From Pseudomonadota bacterium (lineage in GTDB: Bacteria > Pseudomonadota > Gammaproteobacteria > Burkholderiales > Burkholderiaceae_C), in assembly GCA_963204815.1 (NCBI GenBank), contig CAUJHQ010000105.1:62001-126000 (forward strand): a stretch of 64,000 bases of DNA. Reading direction: 5' to 3'. This document shows positions 1-8,830 of this stretch, piece by piece. The notes under the pieces were generated by a model, which was not told the origin of the DNA, ran no database searches, and saw nothing but the letters and a program-made list of their open reading frames with translations. Within the stretch, counting starts at the first letter, position 1. Every line of letters starts with the position of its first letter. The position numbers and the translations under genes are program-made.

Positions 1-628
1 CCTTGGCCTTGGCGTCCCACACGTGGTAGCTGCCGCCGTTCCAGCGGCAGACGGTCTCGTACTTCAGCTGGTCGGCGGTGTAGCTGCGGCTGTCCTGCGA
101 CAGGTAGGCCAGCGCGGCGGCGCGCTTCTTGGCGAAGAGCTTCAGGCCGGCGTCGATGTTCTTCTTCCAGTTCCAGACTTCCTCGTACTTCGGCACCGGG
201 GTCGTCAGCTGGCACAGGCCGTAGCCGTTGTCGAACGAGCGGATCGGCTCGCCCTTCTTGAAGTGCCGGCCCTTGGACTCGTGCGTCACGATCTTCTCGA
301 AGCCGTCGCTGTCGGGCTGCGCCGTCACGTAGGCCTCGACCTCGTCCTGGGTGGCGTTGTCGCCGATCAGCTTCACCGTCACGCCGGCCGACTTGCCGCC
401 CGCCAGTGCGCGCACGACGAGCGTGCCGCCCAGGTCGGTGAGCACGCTGGTGGCGTCCCAGGTGTTGCCGTCGGTGCTGACCTTGCCGTTCTTCTTGAAG
501 GTCTTCCAGCTGATCGACCAGCGCCAGTTGTGGATGCCGGTGGCGTCGGTCTCGAACACGAGGCTTGGCCATTCGGGGGCCTTGGTGATCGTGAAGACGG
601 TGTCCTTGGCGGGGCGGGTGATCCTCAT
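1..628 (-). CDS. Lysozyme-like domain protein, C-terminus cut off by window edge
   Basis: The reading frame is open from the ATG at 628 to base 1, giving 209 codons; the C-terminus lies outside the window. The first ~105 residues match nothing I recognise. Residues 115-205 carry the ordered signature of the lysozyme/soluble lytic transglycosylase fold: HESKG with candidate catalytic Glu117, GYGLCQL at 135-141, and RWNGG near 195. That suggests peptidoglycan cleavage or a degenerate relative. No signal peptide is visible, so any export would need another route (type VI cargo or phage-like lysin are possibilities). It is divergent from ybaB. Function is inferred from motifs only; the start codon is not certain because the frame stays open for at least about 15 codons upstream. 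Confidence 0.55.
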   Translation of the reverse strand, partial: MRITRPAKDTVFTITKAPEWPSLVFETDATGIHNWRWSISWKTFKKNGKVSTDGNTWDATSVLTDLGGTLVVRALAGGKSAGVTVKLIGDNATQDEVEAYVTAQPDSDGFEKIVTHESKGRHFKKGEPIRSFDNGYGLCQLTTPVPKYEEVWNWKKNIDAGLKLFAKKRAAALAYLSQDSRSYTADQLKYETVCRWNGGSYHVWDAKAK

Positions 629-706
629 GGCGGGCGGTGCGGCTGTGTCAGGGCGAGGATAATCCGCGCCGATCGCGGGCGGACTCCCGCTCTGAAAGGA
701 TTCGTG

Positions 707-1033
707 ATGATGAAGGGGCAACTGGCCGGCCTGATGAAGCAGGCCCAGGCCATGCAGGACAACCTGAAGAAGGCGCAGGACGAACTGGCGCTGGTGGAAG
801 TCGAAGGCCAGTCCGGCGCCGGCCTCGTGAAGGTGGTGATGACCTGCAAGCACGACGTGCGCCGCGTCAGCATCGACCCCAGCCTGCTCGCCGACGACAA
901 GGACATGCTGGAAGACCTAGACGCCGCCGCCTTCAACGACGGCGTGCGCCGCGCTGAAGAGGTCAGTGCCGAGAAGATGGGCAAGCTCACCGCCGGCCTC
1001 CCGCTGCCGCCGGGCATGAAGTTCCCGTTCTGA
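707..1033 (+). CDS. ybaB: YbaB/EbfC nucleoid-associated protein
   Basis: This 108-residue protein matches the length and sequence of the YbaB/EbfC family, small dimeric DNA-binding proteins that coat the nucleoid and are linked to recombination repair. Visible family features are the N-terminal helix [19 protein letters not shown], the central [20 protein letters not shown] strand region and the C-terminal LPPGMKFPF tail. A purine-rich ribosome binding site (gaaagga, about 694-700) fits ATG 707 best; GTG 704 and ATG 710 are alternatives. A GATAAT at 658-663 is a possible -10. It lies just upstream of recR, as in most bacteria, but the usual dnaX partner is not upstream. Confidence 0.93.
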   Translation: MMKGQLAGLMKQAQAMQDNLKKAQDELALVEVEGQSGAGLVKVVMTCKHDVRRVSIDPSLLADDKDMLEDLDAAAFNDGVRRAEEVSAEKMGKLTAGLPLPPGMKFPF

Positions 1034-1111
1034 TGCAGCCCCCCGGCTCGCTGCGCTCGCGACCCCCCGAGGGGGCGCGTCAGCCCCTTCGGGCGGCCGG
1101 GCGGGGCTGAC
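1034..1111. repeat. GC-rich palindromic intergenic element between ybaB and recR
   Basis: The 78-bp spacer contains an exact 8-bp inverted repeat (tcagcccc 1080-1087, ggggctga 1103-1110), a C-run/G-run hairpin at 1063-1075 and a gctcgctgcgctcgc block. This arrangement resembles dispersed palindromic intergenic elements I recall from Comamonadaceae-type genomes; that link is from memory. It ends one base before the recR start, so it could act as an attenuator, an mRNA-stability hairpin or simply an inserted repeat. Confidence 0.55.
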
Positions 1112-1699
1112 GTGGCGGAACCGGCGCTCGACGGCCTCATCGAGGCCCTGCGGCGCCTGCCGGGCGTGGGCGTCAAGTCGGCCCAGCGCCTGGCCTTCCA
1201 CCTGCTGCAGCACGACCGCGACGGAGCGAAGCGCCTGGCGCGCGCGCTCGACGACGCGGTCGCGAAGACGCGCCACTGCGCGCGCTGCCACACCTTCACC
1301 GAAGGCGAGGTCTGCGCCACCTGCCTGGACCCGCGGCGCGACGCGCGCCTGCTCTGCGTCGTCGAGTCACCCGCCGACCAGGCCGCGCTGGAACGCAGCG
1401 GCAGCTACGCCGGCCTGTACTTCGTGCTGATGGGCCGCCTGTCGCCGCTGGACGGCGTGGGGGCGCAGGACATCGGCGCCGCCGAACTGCTGGAGAGGGC
1501 GAGCGACGGCGTGGTGCAGGAGGTCATCCTGGCCACCAGCTTCACCGCCGAAGGCGAGGTCACGGCGCACGCGCTGGCCCAGGCGCTGCGCGCGCGCGGG
1601 CTGAAGGTCACGCGGCTGGCGCGCGGCGTGCCTGCCGGCAGCGAGCTGGAGTACGTCGACCTCGGGACGATCGCTCACGCCCTCGTCGACCGCCGCTGA
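1112..1699 (+). CDS. recR: Recombination mediator RecR
   Basis: RecR works with RecO and RecF to load RecA on gapped single-stranded DNA. The 195-residue length is typical. In order there is an N-terminal helix-hairpin-helix ([20 protein letters not shown], 14-33), a four-cysteine zinc motif (Cys56, Cys59, Cys68, Cys71), a Toprim domain beginning [10 protein letters not shown] near 80, and the conserved C-terminal [15 protein letters not shown] stretch. Translation starts at GTG 1112; no ATG fits better. It is the second gene of a ybaB-recR pair and overlaps the convergent rlhA by 25 bp at its 3' end. Confidence 0.96.
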   Translation: MAEPALDGLIEALRRLPGVGVKSAQRLAFHLLQHDRDGAKRLARALDDAVAKTRHCARCHTFTEGEVCATCLDPRRDARLLCVVESPADQAALERSGSYAGLYFVLMGRLSPLDGVGAQDIGAAELLERASDGVVQEVILATSFTAEGEVTAHALAQALRARGLKVTRLARGVPAGSELEYVDLGTIAHALVDRR

Positions 1700-3657
1700 A
1701 CGTCTTTCGCCGCCGGCCGCGTGCGGTAGAACTGGATCGGCTCGGCGGCCACCGCTTTCAGCACGTTCTTGCGGATCTTGCCGACGACGTGCATCTCGCA
1801 TGGCTTGCAGTCGAAGCGCAGCGTCAGCCGTTCGTTGCCGTTGACCAGCGTCAGCGGCTCGGCGCGCACCGTTCCCTGGACGCCGATCACGCCCTTGGCC
1901 TGCTTCGGGCACAGGCTCAGGCTCCAGCGCACGCAGTGCTTGGTGATCATGAGGCTGGCCTCGCCGAGTTCCTCGTGGCTCTCGTACGCGGCGCCGATCA
2001 CCTTCACGCCGTGCCGGGCGTAGAACGCGGCGGCAACGCCGTTGTAGACGTTGGCCAGGTAGCTCAGCGTGTCCTCGGGGTACGGCACCGGCGGCTCGAC
2101 CGCCTTGCCGCGTGGCAGCCGCTGGAAGGCGGCGGCGCGTGCCGCTTCGAGCGCGGCGATGGCCTCGCGGCGCAGCGTGTTGACGGCGCCGGCGGGCAGG
2201 AACCAGGGCTGGGTCAGCGCGAGCTCGATGCGCGTGGCCTCGAACAGCGTGCCTCCCAGCTTGCCGAGGTGTTCGCGCAGCGTGGCCTCGGCGCGCGCCG
2301 CGTCCTTTGCCGGCTGGTGCTCGAACGCGAGGCTGGCGCTGGCGCGGTGGCCGTCGGCGTCCTCGGCGTCGAGGCGGAAGCCGCCGTCGACATCGCGCAG
2401 CGTCAGCGCGACGCCGATCAGGCGTTCGGCCGACTTGCGGTCGAGCAGCCGTTCCCAGGCCATGTCGCGGTTGCGGCTGATCGCGGCGTCCTTGCGCAGG
2501 TCCTTCAGCTGCGCGACGGGGGCGTTCGGGAACACGCGCCAGGTGCGGCCGGCCAGCGGCCTGGCCACGTTCACCGGCACGCCCTGCAGTTCGCCCTGGC
2601 GGTCCCACCAGGTGAGCGCGTCGCCGTTGTTCAGCGCGAGGTCTGCCGACGCGAGCTGGACGTCGAAGTGGTCGGTGCCCACGCGCAGCAGGTGGCCAAC
2701 CTCGATGCCGGCGTGCTTGGGCGTGTCGAAGGCGCCGATGTCGATCTGACGGCCGTTGACGAAGTAGTCGGTGGCGCCGCGGTTGAAGGCGCGCTCGGGG
2801 TCGGGCGTGAACTTGAAGCGGCAGCGGCCGCTGGACGACGCGGCCAGTTCCGGCCGGTCTTCGAGCACGCGGTCGAGCAGCTGGCGGTAGTGCGCAGTGA
2901 CGTTCTTCACCGTCGCCATGTCCTTGTAGCGGCCCTCGATCTTGAAGGCGCGGATGCCGGCGTCGACCAGTGCGTGCAGGTTCGCGCTCTGGTCGTTGTC
3001 CTTCAGGCTCAGCACGTGCTTGTCGTGGGCGACGATGCGGCCGGCGCTGTCGGTCACGGTGTAGGGCAGGCGGCATTCCTGGCTGCAGCTGCCGCGGTTC
3101 GCGCTGCGGCCGGTGTGCGCGTGGCTGATGTAGCACTGGCCGCTGTAGGCCACGCAGAGTGCGCCGTGGACGAAGAACTCGAGCACGGCGTCCTGCACCT
3201 CGGCGGCGATGGCCTGGATCTGCTGGAGCGTGAGCTCGCGCGCCAGCACCATCTGCGAGATGCCCACGTCCTGCAGGAAGCGCGCCTTCGCGGGGGTGCG
3301 GATGTCGGTCTGCGTGCTGGCGTGCAGCTGGATCGGCGGCAGGTCCAGCGCCAGCAGCGCCATGTCCTGGATGATCAGCGCGTCGACGCCGGCGTTCCAC
3401 AGGTCCCAGGCGAGGCGGCGCGCACCTTCGAGCTCGTCGTCGCGCAGGATCGTGTTGTGGGTGACGAAGATGCGCGCGCCATAGCGGTGCGCGTGGCTGC
3501 ACAGGCGCGCGATGTCGGCCACCGCGTTGCCGGCCTTGTCGCGTGCGCCGAAGGCCGGGCCGCCGATGTACACCGCGTCGGCACCGTGGTTCACGGCCTC
3601 GATGCCGATGGCGGCGTCGCGGGCGGGGGCGAGCAGTTCGAGCGTGCGGCGGGTCAT
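1675..3657 (-). CDS. rlhA: U32 family 23S rRNA 5-hydroxycytidine synthase
   Basis: The 660-residue protein aligns end to end by eye with Escherichia coli RlhA (YdcP), the U32 'peptidase' family member that hydroxylates C2501 of 23S rRNA, rather than with the shorter TrhP (YegQ). Shared landmarks are [20 protein letters not shown] at the N-terminus, [19 protein letters not shown] near 180, the [16 protein letters not shown] cysteine cluster, [10 protein letters not shown], and a C-terminal domain ending [14 protein letters not shown]. The conserved cysteines are those implicated in the reaction in this family. It stands alone, divergent from the RND pair and convergent with recR. Confidence 0.92.
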   Translation of the reverse strand: MTRRTLELLAPARDAAIGIEAVNHGADAVYIGGPAFGARDKAGNAVADIARLCSHAHRYGARIFVTHNTILRDDELEGARRLAWDLWNAGVDALIIQDMALLALDLPPIQLHASTQTDIRTPAKARFLQDVGISQMVLARELTLQQIQAIAAEVQDAVLEFFVHGALCVAYSGQCYISHAHTGRSANRGSCSQECRLPYTVTDSAGRIVAHDKHVLSLKDNDQSANLHALVDAGIRAFKIEGRYKDMATVKNVTAHYRQLLDRVLEDRPELAASSSGRCRFKFTPDPERAFNRGATDYFVNGRQIDIGAFDTPKHAGIEVGHLLRVGTDHFDVQLASADLALNNGDALTWWDRQGELQGVPVNVARPLAGRTWRVFPNAPVAQLKDLRKDAAISRNRDMAWERLLDRKSAERLIGVALTLRDVDGGFRLDAEDADGHRASASLAFEHQPAKDAARAEATLREHLGKLGGTLFEATRIELALTQPWFLPAGAVNTLRREAIAALEAARAAAFQRLPRGKAVEPPVPYPEDTLSYLANVYNGVAAAFYARHGVKVIGAAYESHEELGEASLMITKHCVRWSLSLCPKQAKGVIGVQGTVRAEPLTLVNGNERLTLRFDCKPCEMHVVGKIRKNVLKAVAAEPIQFYRTRPAAKDVQRRSTRA

Positions 3658-3820
3658 GGCGGTGCGGCGAAAAGCCCGGATTGTTCCGCAAGCGGCGCCA
3701 CGATGCGGGCCGTTCGCCCCGGCGCGGCGCCGTTTCGTCGCCTGGGGGTGGCGCGCCGGGGCGAACCGCGTAACCTCGCGTCTTCGATTCCGCCGCCCCG
3801 AGCGGAACCCACCTTCCACC

Positions 3821-4954
3821 ATGAACTCACGACTGACGATCCTGTTCGTCGCCGCGGCGCTGGCCGCGTGCGGCCCGAAGCCCGATGCGGGCAAGGCCCC
3901 GGGCACCGCCGCCACCCCGGCCACCGCGCCGCTGCTGCTGTCGCCCGAGGACCTGCGCGTCGTGTCCACCAGCCAGCTCGCCAGCGGCCCGGTGGTCAGC
4001 GGCTCGCTGCAGCCGGAGCGCCGCGCCGACCTGCGCGCCGAGGTGGCCGCCGTCGTGCTGCAGGTGCTGAAGGACAACGGCGAGGCGGTGCGCGCCGGCG
4101 AACTGCTGGTGCGCCTGGACGACACCGCCATCCGTGACAGCCTGGGCAGCGCCGAGGAAGCGATGCGCGCCGCCCAGCAGGCCTTCGACCAGAGCGAGCG
4201 CCAGGTGCAGCGCCTGAAGACGCTGCAGGCGCAGGGCATGACCTCGCAGCAGGCGCTGGAAGACGCCGAGGTCCGGCGCAACAACTCGCAGAGCGATCTC
4301 GTCGCCGCGAAGGCGCGCGTCGTGTCGGCCCGCCAGCAGCTGCAGCGCACCGAGGTGCGGGCGCCGTTCGAGGGCGTGGTCAGCGAGCGCAAGGCGTCGG
4401 TCGGCGACACCGTGCAGGTCGGCCGCGAGCTGCTGAAGGTGATCGACCCGCGCAGCATGCGCTTCGAAGGCCTGGTGTCGGCCGACCGCATGGGTGAGCT
4501 GAAGGTCGGCCAGGCGGTGCGCTTCCGCGTCAACGGCGTGGGCGACGGCGATTTCGCCGGCACCGTGAAGCGTGTCGACGCGTCGGCCAACGCCGCCACG
4601 CGCCAGGTGGCGGTGCTGGTCGCCTTCGCCGACGCCGCGAAGGCGCCGCGCGTCGCCGGCCTGTTTGCCGAAGGGCGCATCGAAAGCGGCAGCACCCAGG
4701 CCCTGACGGTGCCCGAAACCTCGCTCGTGCGCGCCGGCGACGCCTTCCATGCGTGGCGCGCCGAGGGCGGCACGCTGAAGCGCGTGGCGCTGCAGGTGGG
4801 CGAACGCGATGCGCGCACCGGCGAGCGCCCGGTGGTGTCCGGCCTCGCCGCCGGCGACCGCATCCTGCGCCACCCGGTGGGCACGCTGGCCGACGGCCAG
4901 GCCTTCGAGCTCGCGAAGCCGGCCACCGCCGCCGCGGCGTCGGCCGCGAAGTGA
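3821..4954 (+). CDS. RND efflux periplasmic adaptor, lipoprotein
   Basis: A 377-residue membrane fusion protein that would bridge the inner-membrane RND pump to an outer-membrane channel. The N-terminus is a lipoprotein signal with lipobox LAAC (Cys17), so it should be tethered to a membrane. A first lipoyl half (about 60-110), a long alpha-helical hairpin rich in Gln/Glu (110-170), the second lipoyl half (VRAPFEGVVSERKASVGDTV) and a beta-barrel follow. It is eight bases upstream of the permease gene, so both are co-transcribed. No outer-membrane factor or local regulator is adjacent, so a shared TolC-like channel is likely. Substrate unknown. Confidence 0.92.
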   Translation: MNSRLTILFVAAALAACGPKPDAGKAPGTAATPATAPLLLSPEDLRVVSTSQLASGPVVSGSLQPERRADLRAEVAAVVLQVLKDNGEAVRAGELLVRLDDTAIRDSLGSAEEAMRAAQQAFDQSERQVQRLKTLQAQGMTSQQALEDAEVRRNNSQSDLVAAKARVVSARQQLQRTEVRAPFEGVVSERKASVGDTVQVGRELLKVIDPRSMRFEGLVSADRMGELKVGQAVRFRVNGVGDGDFAGTVKRVDASANAATRQVAVLVAFADAAKAPRVAGLFAEGRIESGSTQALTVPETSLVRAGDAFHAWRAEGGTLKRVALQVGERDARTGERPVVSGLAAGDRILRHPVGTLADGQAFELAKPATAAAASAAK

Positions 4955-4962
4955 GGCGCACC

Positions 4963-7900
4963 ATGTTCCTCTCGGAATTCAGCGTCAAGCGCCCGGTGGC
5001 GATGATCGTCGTCATCATCGGCCTGATGGCGCTCGGCCTGCTCGCGCTGTCCAAGCTGCGCGTCAACCAGATCCCCGACGTCGAGCAGCCGATCCTCACC
5101 GTCAACATCCCGTACCCCGGCGCCAGCCCCGACACGGTGGAGCGCGAGGTCGTCAACCGGGTCGAGAAGGCGCTGCAGGGCATTGCCGGCATCGACCAGC
5201 TGCGCAGCACGGCGAGCGAAGGCAATGCCTCGCTCGTGCTGATCTTCAACTTCGACAAGAACCTGATCGAGGCCGCCGACGAGGTGCGCAACGCGATCGC
5301 GTCGGTGCGCTACAAGCTGCCGACGGAGATGCGCGAACCGATCCTGCAGCGGCTGGACCCGGCCGCGCAGCCGATCGTGCAGCTGGCGCTGTCGTCCGAC
5401 GCGCAGAGCCACGCCGCGCTGTCGCGGCTGGCCGAGGACCAGCTGGCCGACCGTTTCCGCGCCATCCCCGGCGTCGCCATCGTCAACGTCAACGGCTCGC
5501 TGAAGCGCGAGCTCTCGGTGCTGCTGCGCTCGCAGAAGCTGCGCGAGTACGAGGTCTCCGTCACCGACGTCGTCGCCGCGCTGCGTGCGCAGAACGCCAC
5601 CGCGCCGGTGGGCAAGGTGCGCGGCACGCTGGAAGACCAGAGCATCCGCCTCGTCGGCCGCATCGAGCGGCCGGCCGACTTCGGCCAGATCGTCATCAAG
5701 CGCCGCGGCAGCGAACTGGTGCGGCTGTCGCAGGTGGCCACCATCGAGGACGGCTTCGCCGAGCTGACGAGCTTCTCGTCGCGCAACGGGCGGCCGAACG
5801 TGGGCCTGAGCATCACGCGCACGCGCGAGGCGAGCACGGTGACGGTGGCCAACCGCATCAAGGCGCTCGTCGACGAGATCCGGCCGACGCTGCCGCCGGG
5901 CACCAAGCTCGACATCACGCGCGACGGCGGCGAAGAAGCGCAGAGCAGCCTGGACAACGTGATCCACGCGCTCGTCTTCGGTGCCGGCCTCACCATCCTC
6001 GTCGTCTACGTGTTCCTGAACTCCTGGCGCTCGACGCTGATCACCGCGCTGTCGCTGCCGACCTCGGTGGTGGCGGCCTTCATCGCGGTGTGGCTGTGCG
6101 GCTTCACGCTCAACTTCATGAGCCTGCTGGGCTTGAGCCTGGCCATCGGCGTGCTGATCGACGATGCCATCGTCGTGCGCGAAAACATCGTGCGCCACAT
6201 GGAGATGGGCGCCGACCGGCGCAGCGCGGCGCTGAACGGCACCGCCGAGATCGGCCTCGCGGTGGCGGCGACCACGTTCTCGATCGTCGCCGTGTTCATC
6301 CCGGTGGCCTTCATGCCCGGCGTGTCGGGCGAGTGGTTCCGGCCGTTCGGGCTGACGGTGGTGGCCTCGGTGCTGGTGAGCCTGTTCATCAGCTTCACGC
6401 TCGACCCGATGCTGTCGGCCTACTGGGGCGACCCGCCCGGGCACCACGCGGCGCCCAAGCGCGGGCTGTCGAAACTGCTGGCGCGCTTCAACGACTGGTT
6501 CGACCACCAGAGCGAACGCTACGGCCGCGTCATCGCCTGGGCGCTGCACCACCGGCGCTGGATGGCCGCCTTCGCGGTGGCCAGCCTGGTCGGCGCGCTC
6601 GTGCTGCAGGCGAAGTTCGGCGGCACCAGCTTCCTGCCGGCGTCGGACGCCGGCACCATCGCCGTCGAGGTGCGCACGCCGCCGTCGAGCAGCCTCGAGT
6701 ACGCGCGCATGAAGGTCGAGGCGGCCGCCGCGCTGGCGCGTGCGATCCCGGAGACCGTGGCCACCAACGCCAGCGTCAACCCGGGTGGCGGGCGCATCTT
6801 CATCGACATCGGCAAGAGCACGAAGCGGCAGCGCGCCGCGCAGGACATCGCGGCCGAACTGCGCGTGAAGGTGGCGCGCCTGGTCGGTGCCGAGTACACG
6901 GTGCTCGACGACCTGAACAACGGCGCGCAGAAGCCGGTGCAGATCCGCTTCACCGGGCCCGATTCGCGCAAGCTGCTGGAGATCACCAACGCCTACATGG
7001 CGCGCCTGCGCCAGGTGCCGGGCGCGGTCGACGTCGGCCTGTCGCAGCAGGACCCGCAGCAGGAGATGCAGATCGAGCTCGACCGCGGGCTGGCCAACAC
7101 GCTGGGCATCAGTGCCAACGACGCGGCGCAGGCGCTGCGCGTGGCCTTCGCCGGTGTCGAGGCCGGCGACTGGGTCGACCCCACCGGCGAAACGCGCGAC
7201 GTCGCGGTGCGCCTGCACCCGGCCGACCGCCTGGACGCCGGCAACATCGAGCGCCTGCCGATTGCCGTCGCCGGCAGCGGCGCGATGGTGCCGCTGGAAC
7301 AGATCGCGACCGTGACGATGGGCCAGGGGCCGAGCCAGATCCAGCACGCCGACGGCAAGCGCACGATCAGCGTCGCCGCCAACGCGCAGGGCCGTGCCTC
7401 CGGCGAAGTGACGGCCGACGCGCTGAAGCTGGCGCGCTCGATCGACTTCCCGCCCGGCTACGGGCTCGAGCTGGCCGGCGCCTCGCGCGACCAGCAGGAG
7501 GTGTTCCGCGAGATGGGCATCGCGCTCGTCGCCGGCATCGCGCTGATGTACCTGATCCTCGTCATGCAGTTCGGCAGCTTCACGGCGCCGCTGGCGGTGA
7601 TGCTGTCGCTGCCGCTCAGCCTGATCGGCGTCGTGCTGGCGCTGCTGCTGACGCGCGGCACGCTGAACCTGATGAGCTTCATTGGCGTCATCATGCTGAT
7701 GGGCCTGGTGGCGAAGAACGCGATCCTGCTGCTCGATGCCGCCCGCGTGCGCGAGGCCGAGGGCATGGACCGCGAGGAGGCGCTGATGGCCGCCGGCAAG
7801 AAGCGCCTGCGGCCGATCCTGATGACGACCTTCGCGCTCATCGCCGGCATGATGCCGGTGGCCATCGGCGTGGGCGAGGGCGGCGAGTTCTACCGCCCGA

Positions 7901-8169
7901 TGGCGGTGGCCATCATCGGCGGCACCATCACGAGCACGCTGCTCACGCTGCTGGTGATCCCGAGCTTCTACGACAGCATCGAGACCTCGCGCGACCGCAT
8001 GGTGGCGAAGTTCCTGCGCCGCTCGGCGCGCTGGACGGCGCTGCCCGCCTTCGTGCTGACGTTCGCGGAAGCGGTGCTCACGCTGGTCGGCGTGCGCGCG
8101 CTGTGGCGCGGCCTCGCGGGCCTGGCGCGGCGCGTGCTGCGGCGCGCGCCGAAGGCGGCTGCCGCCTGA
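4963..8169 (+). CDS. RND efflux permease, HAE1-like
   Basis: At 1068 residues this is a full-length proton-driven RND transporter. Visible features are the N-terminal FSVKRPVAMIVVIIGLMALG first membrane helix, two large periplasmic loops with porter repeats (LNNGAQKPVQIRFTGPD in the second), the TM4 proton-relay pair Asp400-Asp401 in VLIDDAIVVREN, and Lys918 in MGLVAKNAILLLD. All key relay residues are present, so the pump should be active. It is the second gene of a two-gene operon with the lipoprotein adaptor. The final ~70 residues are Arg/Ala-rich and extend beyond the usual TM12 end. Substrate cannot be predicted. Confidence 0.95.
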   Translation: MFLSEFSVKRPVAMIVVIIGLMALGLLALSKLRVNQIPDVEQPILTVNIPYPGASPDTVEREVVNRVEKALQGIAGIDQLRSTASEGNASLVLIFNFDKNLIEAADEVRNAIASVRYKLPTEMREPILQRLDPAAQPIVQLALSSDAQSHAALSRLAEDQLADRFRAIPGVAIVNVNGSLKRELSVLLRSQKLREYEVSVTDVVAALRAQNATAPVGKVRGTLEDQSIRLVGRIERPADFGQIVIKRRGSELVRLSQVATIEDGFAELTSFSSRNGRPNVGLSITRTREASTVTVANRIKALVDEIRPTLPPGTKLDITRDGGEEAQSSLDNVIHALVFGAGLTILVVYVFLNSWRSTLITALSLPTSVVAAFIAVWLCGFTLNFMSLLGLSLAIGVLIDDAIVVRENIVRHMEMGADRRSAALNGTAEIGLAVAATTFSIVAVFIPVAFMPGVSGEWFRPFGLTVVASVLVSLFISFTLDPMLSAYWGDPPGHHAAPKRGLSKLLARFNDWFDHQSERYGRVIAWALHHRRWMAAFAVASLVGALVLQAKFGGTSFLPASDAGTIAVEVRTPPSSSLEYARMKVEAAAALARAIPETVATNASVNPGGGRIFIDIGKSTKRQRAAQDIAAELRVKVARLVGAEYTVLDDLNNGAQKPVQIRFTGPDSRKLLEITNAYMARLRQVPGAVDVGLSQQDPQQEMQIELDRGLANTLGISANDAAQALRVAFAGVEAGDWVDPTGETRDVAVRLHPADRLDAGNIERLPIAVAGSGAMVPLEQIATVTMGQGPSQIQHADGKRTISVAANAQGRASGEVTADALKLARSIDFPPGYGLELAGASRDQQEVFREMGIALVAGIALMYLILVMQFGSFTAPLAVMLSLPLSLIGVVLALLLTRGTLNLMSFIGVIMLMGLVAKNAILLLDAARVREAEGMDREEALMAAGKKRLRPILMTTFALIAGMMPVAIGVGEGGEFYRPMAVAIIGGTITSTLLTLLVIPSFYDSIETSRDRMVAKFLRRSARWTALPAFVLTFAEAVLTLVGVRALWRGLAGLARRVLRRAPKAAAA

Positions 8170-8183
8170 GCAAGGCTCAGGCG
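8163..8183. terminator. Bidirectional hairpin containing both stop codons
   Basis: cgcctgagc (8163-8171) and gctcaggcg (8175-8183) form a perfect 9-bp stem with a 3-base loop. The stem includes the TGA of the RND permease and, on the other strand, the TGA of thrH. It is symmetric and lies between convergent genes, so it probably works in both directions. There is no clear T-run, so it may stabilise 3' ends more than terminate intrinsically. Confidence 0.6.
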
Positions 8184-8794
8184 TTGGCCAGGCGCGCCGC
8201 GGCGGCGTCGATGTGCGTCTTCAGTTCCGCGTAGCTGCGGTTCACCGGGAACTGCGGGAACTGGGCGACGATGCTCTCCGGCGGGTGGATGAAGAACCCC
8301 GCATCGGCGGCGGCGAGCATGCCGGTGTCGTTGTACGAATCGCCGGCGGCGATGACCTTGAAGTTCAGCGCCTTCAGCGCGTTCACCGCGTGGCGCTTCT
8401 GGTCGGGCTGGCGCAGGTGGTAGGCGGCGACGAAGCCGTCGGCGTCGGTCTCCAGCCGGTGGCAGAAGAGGGTGGGGCGGCCGAGCTGCCGCATCATCGG
8501 GTCGGCGAACTCGTAGAACGTGTCCGACAGGATGATGACCTGGAAGCGCGCGCGCAGGTCGTCGAGGAAGTCCTTCGCGCCGTCCATCGGCGCCATGCCG
8601 CCGATGACCGCCTGGATGTCGGCCAGCTTCAGCCCGTGCCGGCGCAGCAGGTCGAGCCGGAAGCGCATCAGCTTGTCGTAGTCGGGCTCGTCGCGCGTGG
8701 TGCGGCGGAACTCCGGGATGCCGGTGCGTTCGGCGAATGCGATCCAGATCTCCGGGATCAGCACGCCTTCGAGGTCGAGGCAGACGATTTGCAT
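8177..8794 (-). CDS. thrH: Bifunctional phosphoserine phosphatase/homoserine phosphotransferase ThrH
   Basis: The 205-residue protein has the same length as Pseudomonas aeruginosa ThrH and the HAD fold: CLDLEGVLIPEIW at the N-terminus with Asp7 as nucleophile and Glu9 in the DxE variant that marks ThrH off from SerB (DxD). SDTFYEF gives the motif II Ser/Thr and AAGDSYND the Mg-binding acidic motif. ThrH dephosphorylates phosphoserine and can move the phosphate to homoserine, linking serine and threonine synthesis. It is a single gene; its stop codon lies in the hairpin shared with the RND operon. Confidence 0.93.
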   Translation of the reverse strand: MQIVCLDLEGVLIPEIWIAFAERTGIPEFRRTTRDEPDYDKLMRFRLDLLRRHGLKLADIQAVIGGMAPMDGAKDFLDDLRARFQVIILSDTFYEFADPMMRQLGRPTLFCHRLETDADGFVAAYHLRQPDQKRHAVNALKALNFKVIAAGDSYNDTGMLAAADAGFFIHPPESIVAQFPQFPVNRSYAELKTHIDAAAARLANA

Positions 8795-8802
8795 GGGGCG
8801 GC

Positions 8803-8808
8803 ATCGTA
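8803..8808 (-). promoter_or_regulatory. Candidate -10 element of thrH
   Basis: TACGAT on the minus strand lies 8 bases from the thrH ATG. With usual spacing, transcription would start almost at the start codon. No convincing -35 hexamer is visible. Confidence 0.35.
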
Positions 8809-8830
8809 GCGGAGGCCGCCGGCAGCGGGC

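Noticed and set aside
23-706. Long N-terminal extension of ybaB
   Set aside because: YbaB homology starts at 707 with a ribosome binding site; the upstream part is antisense to the lysozyme-like gene.
3658-7347. Upstream extension of the rlhA frame giving a 1890-residue protein
   Set aside because: The extension runs antisense through the RND adaptor and permease genes. Homology to RlhA begins precisely at the ATG at 3657.
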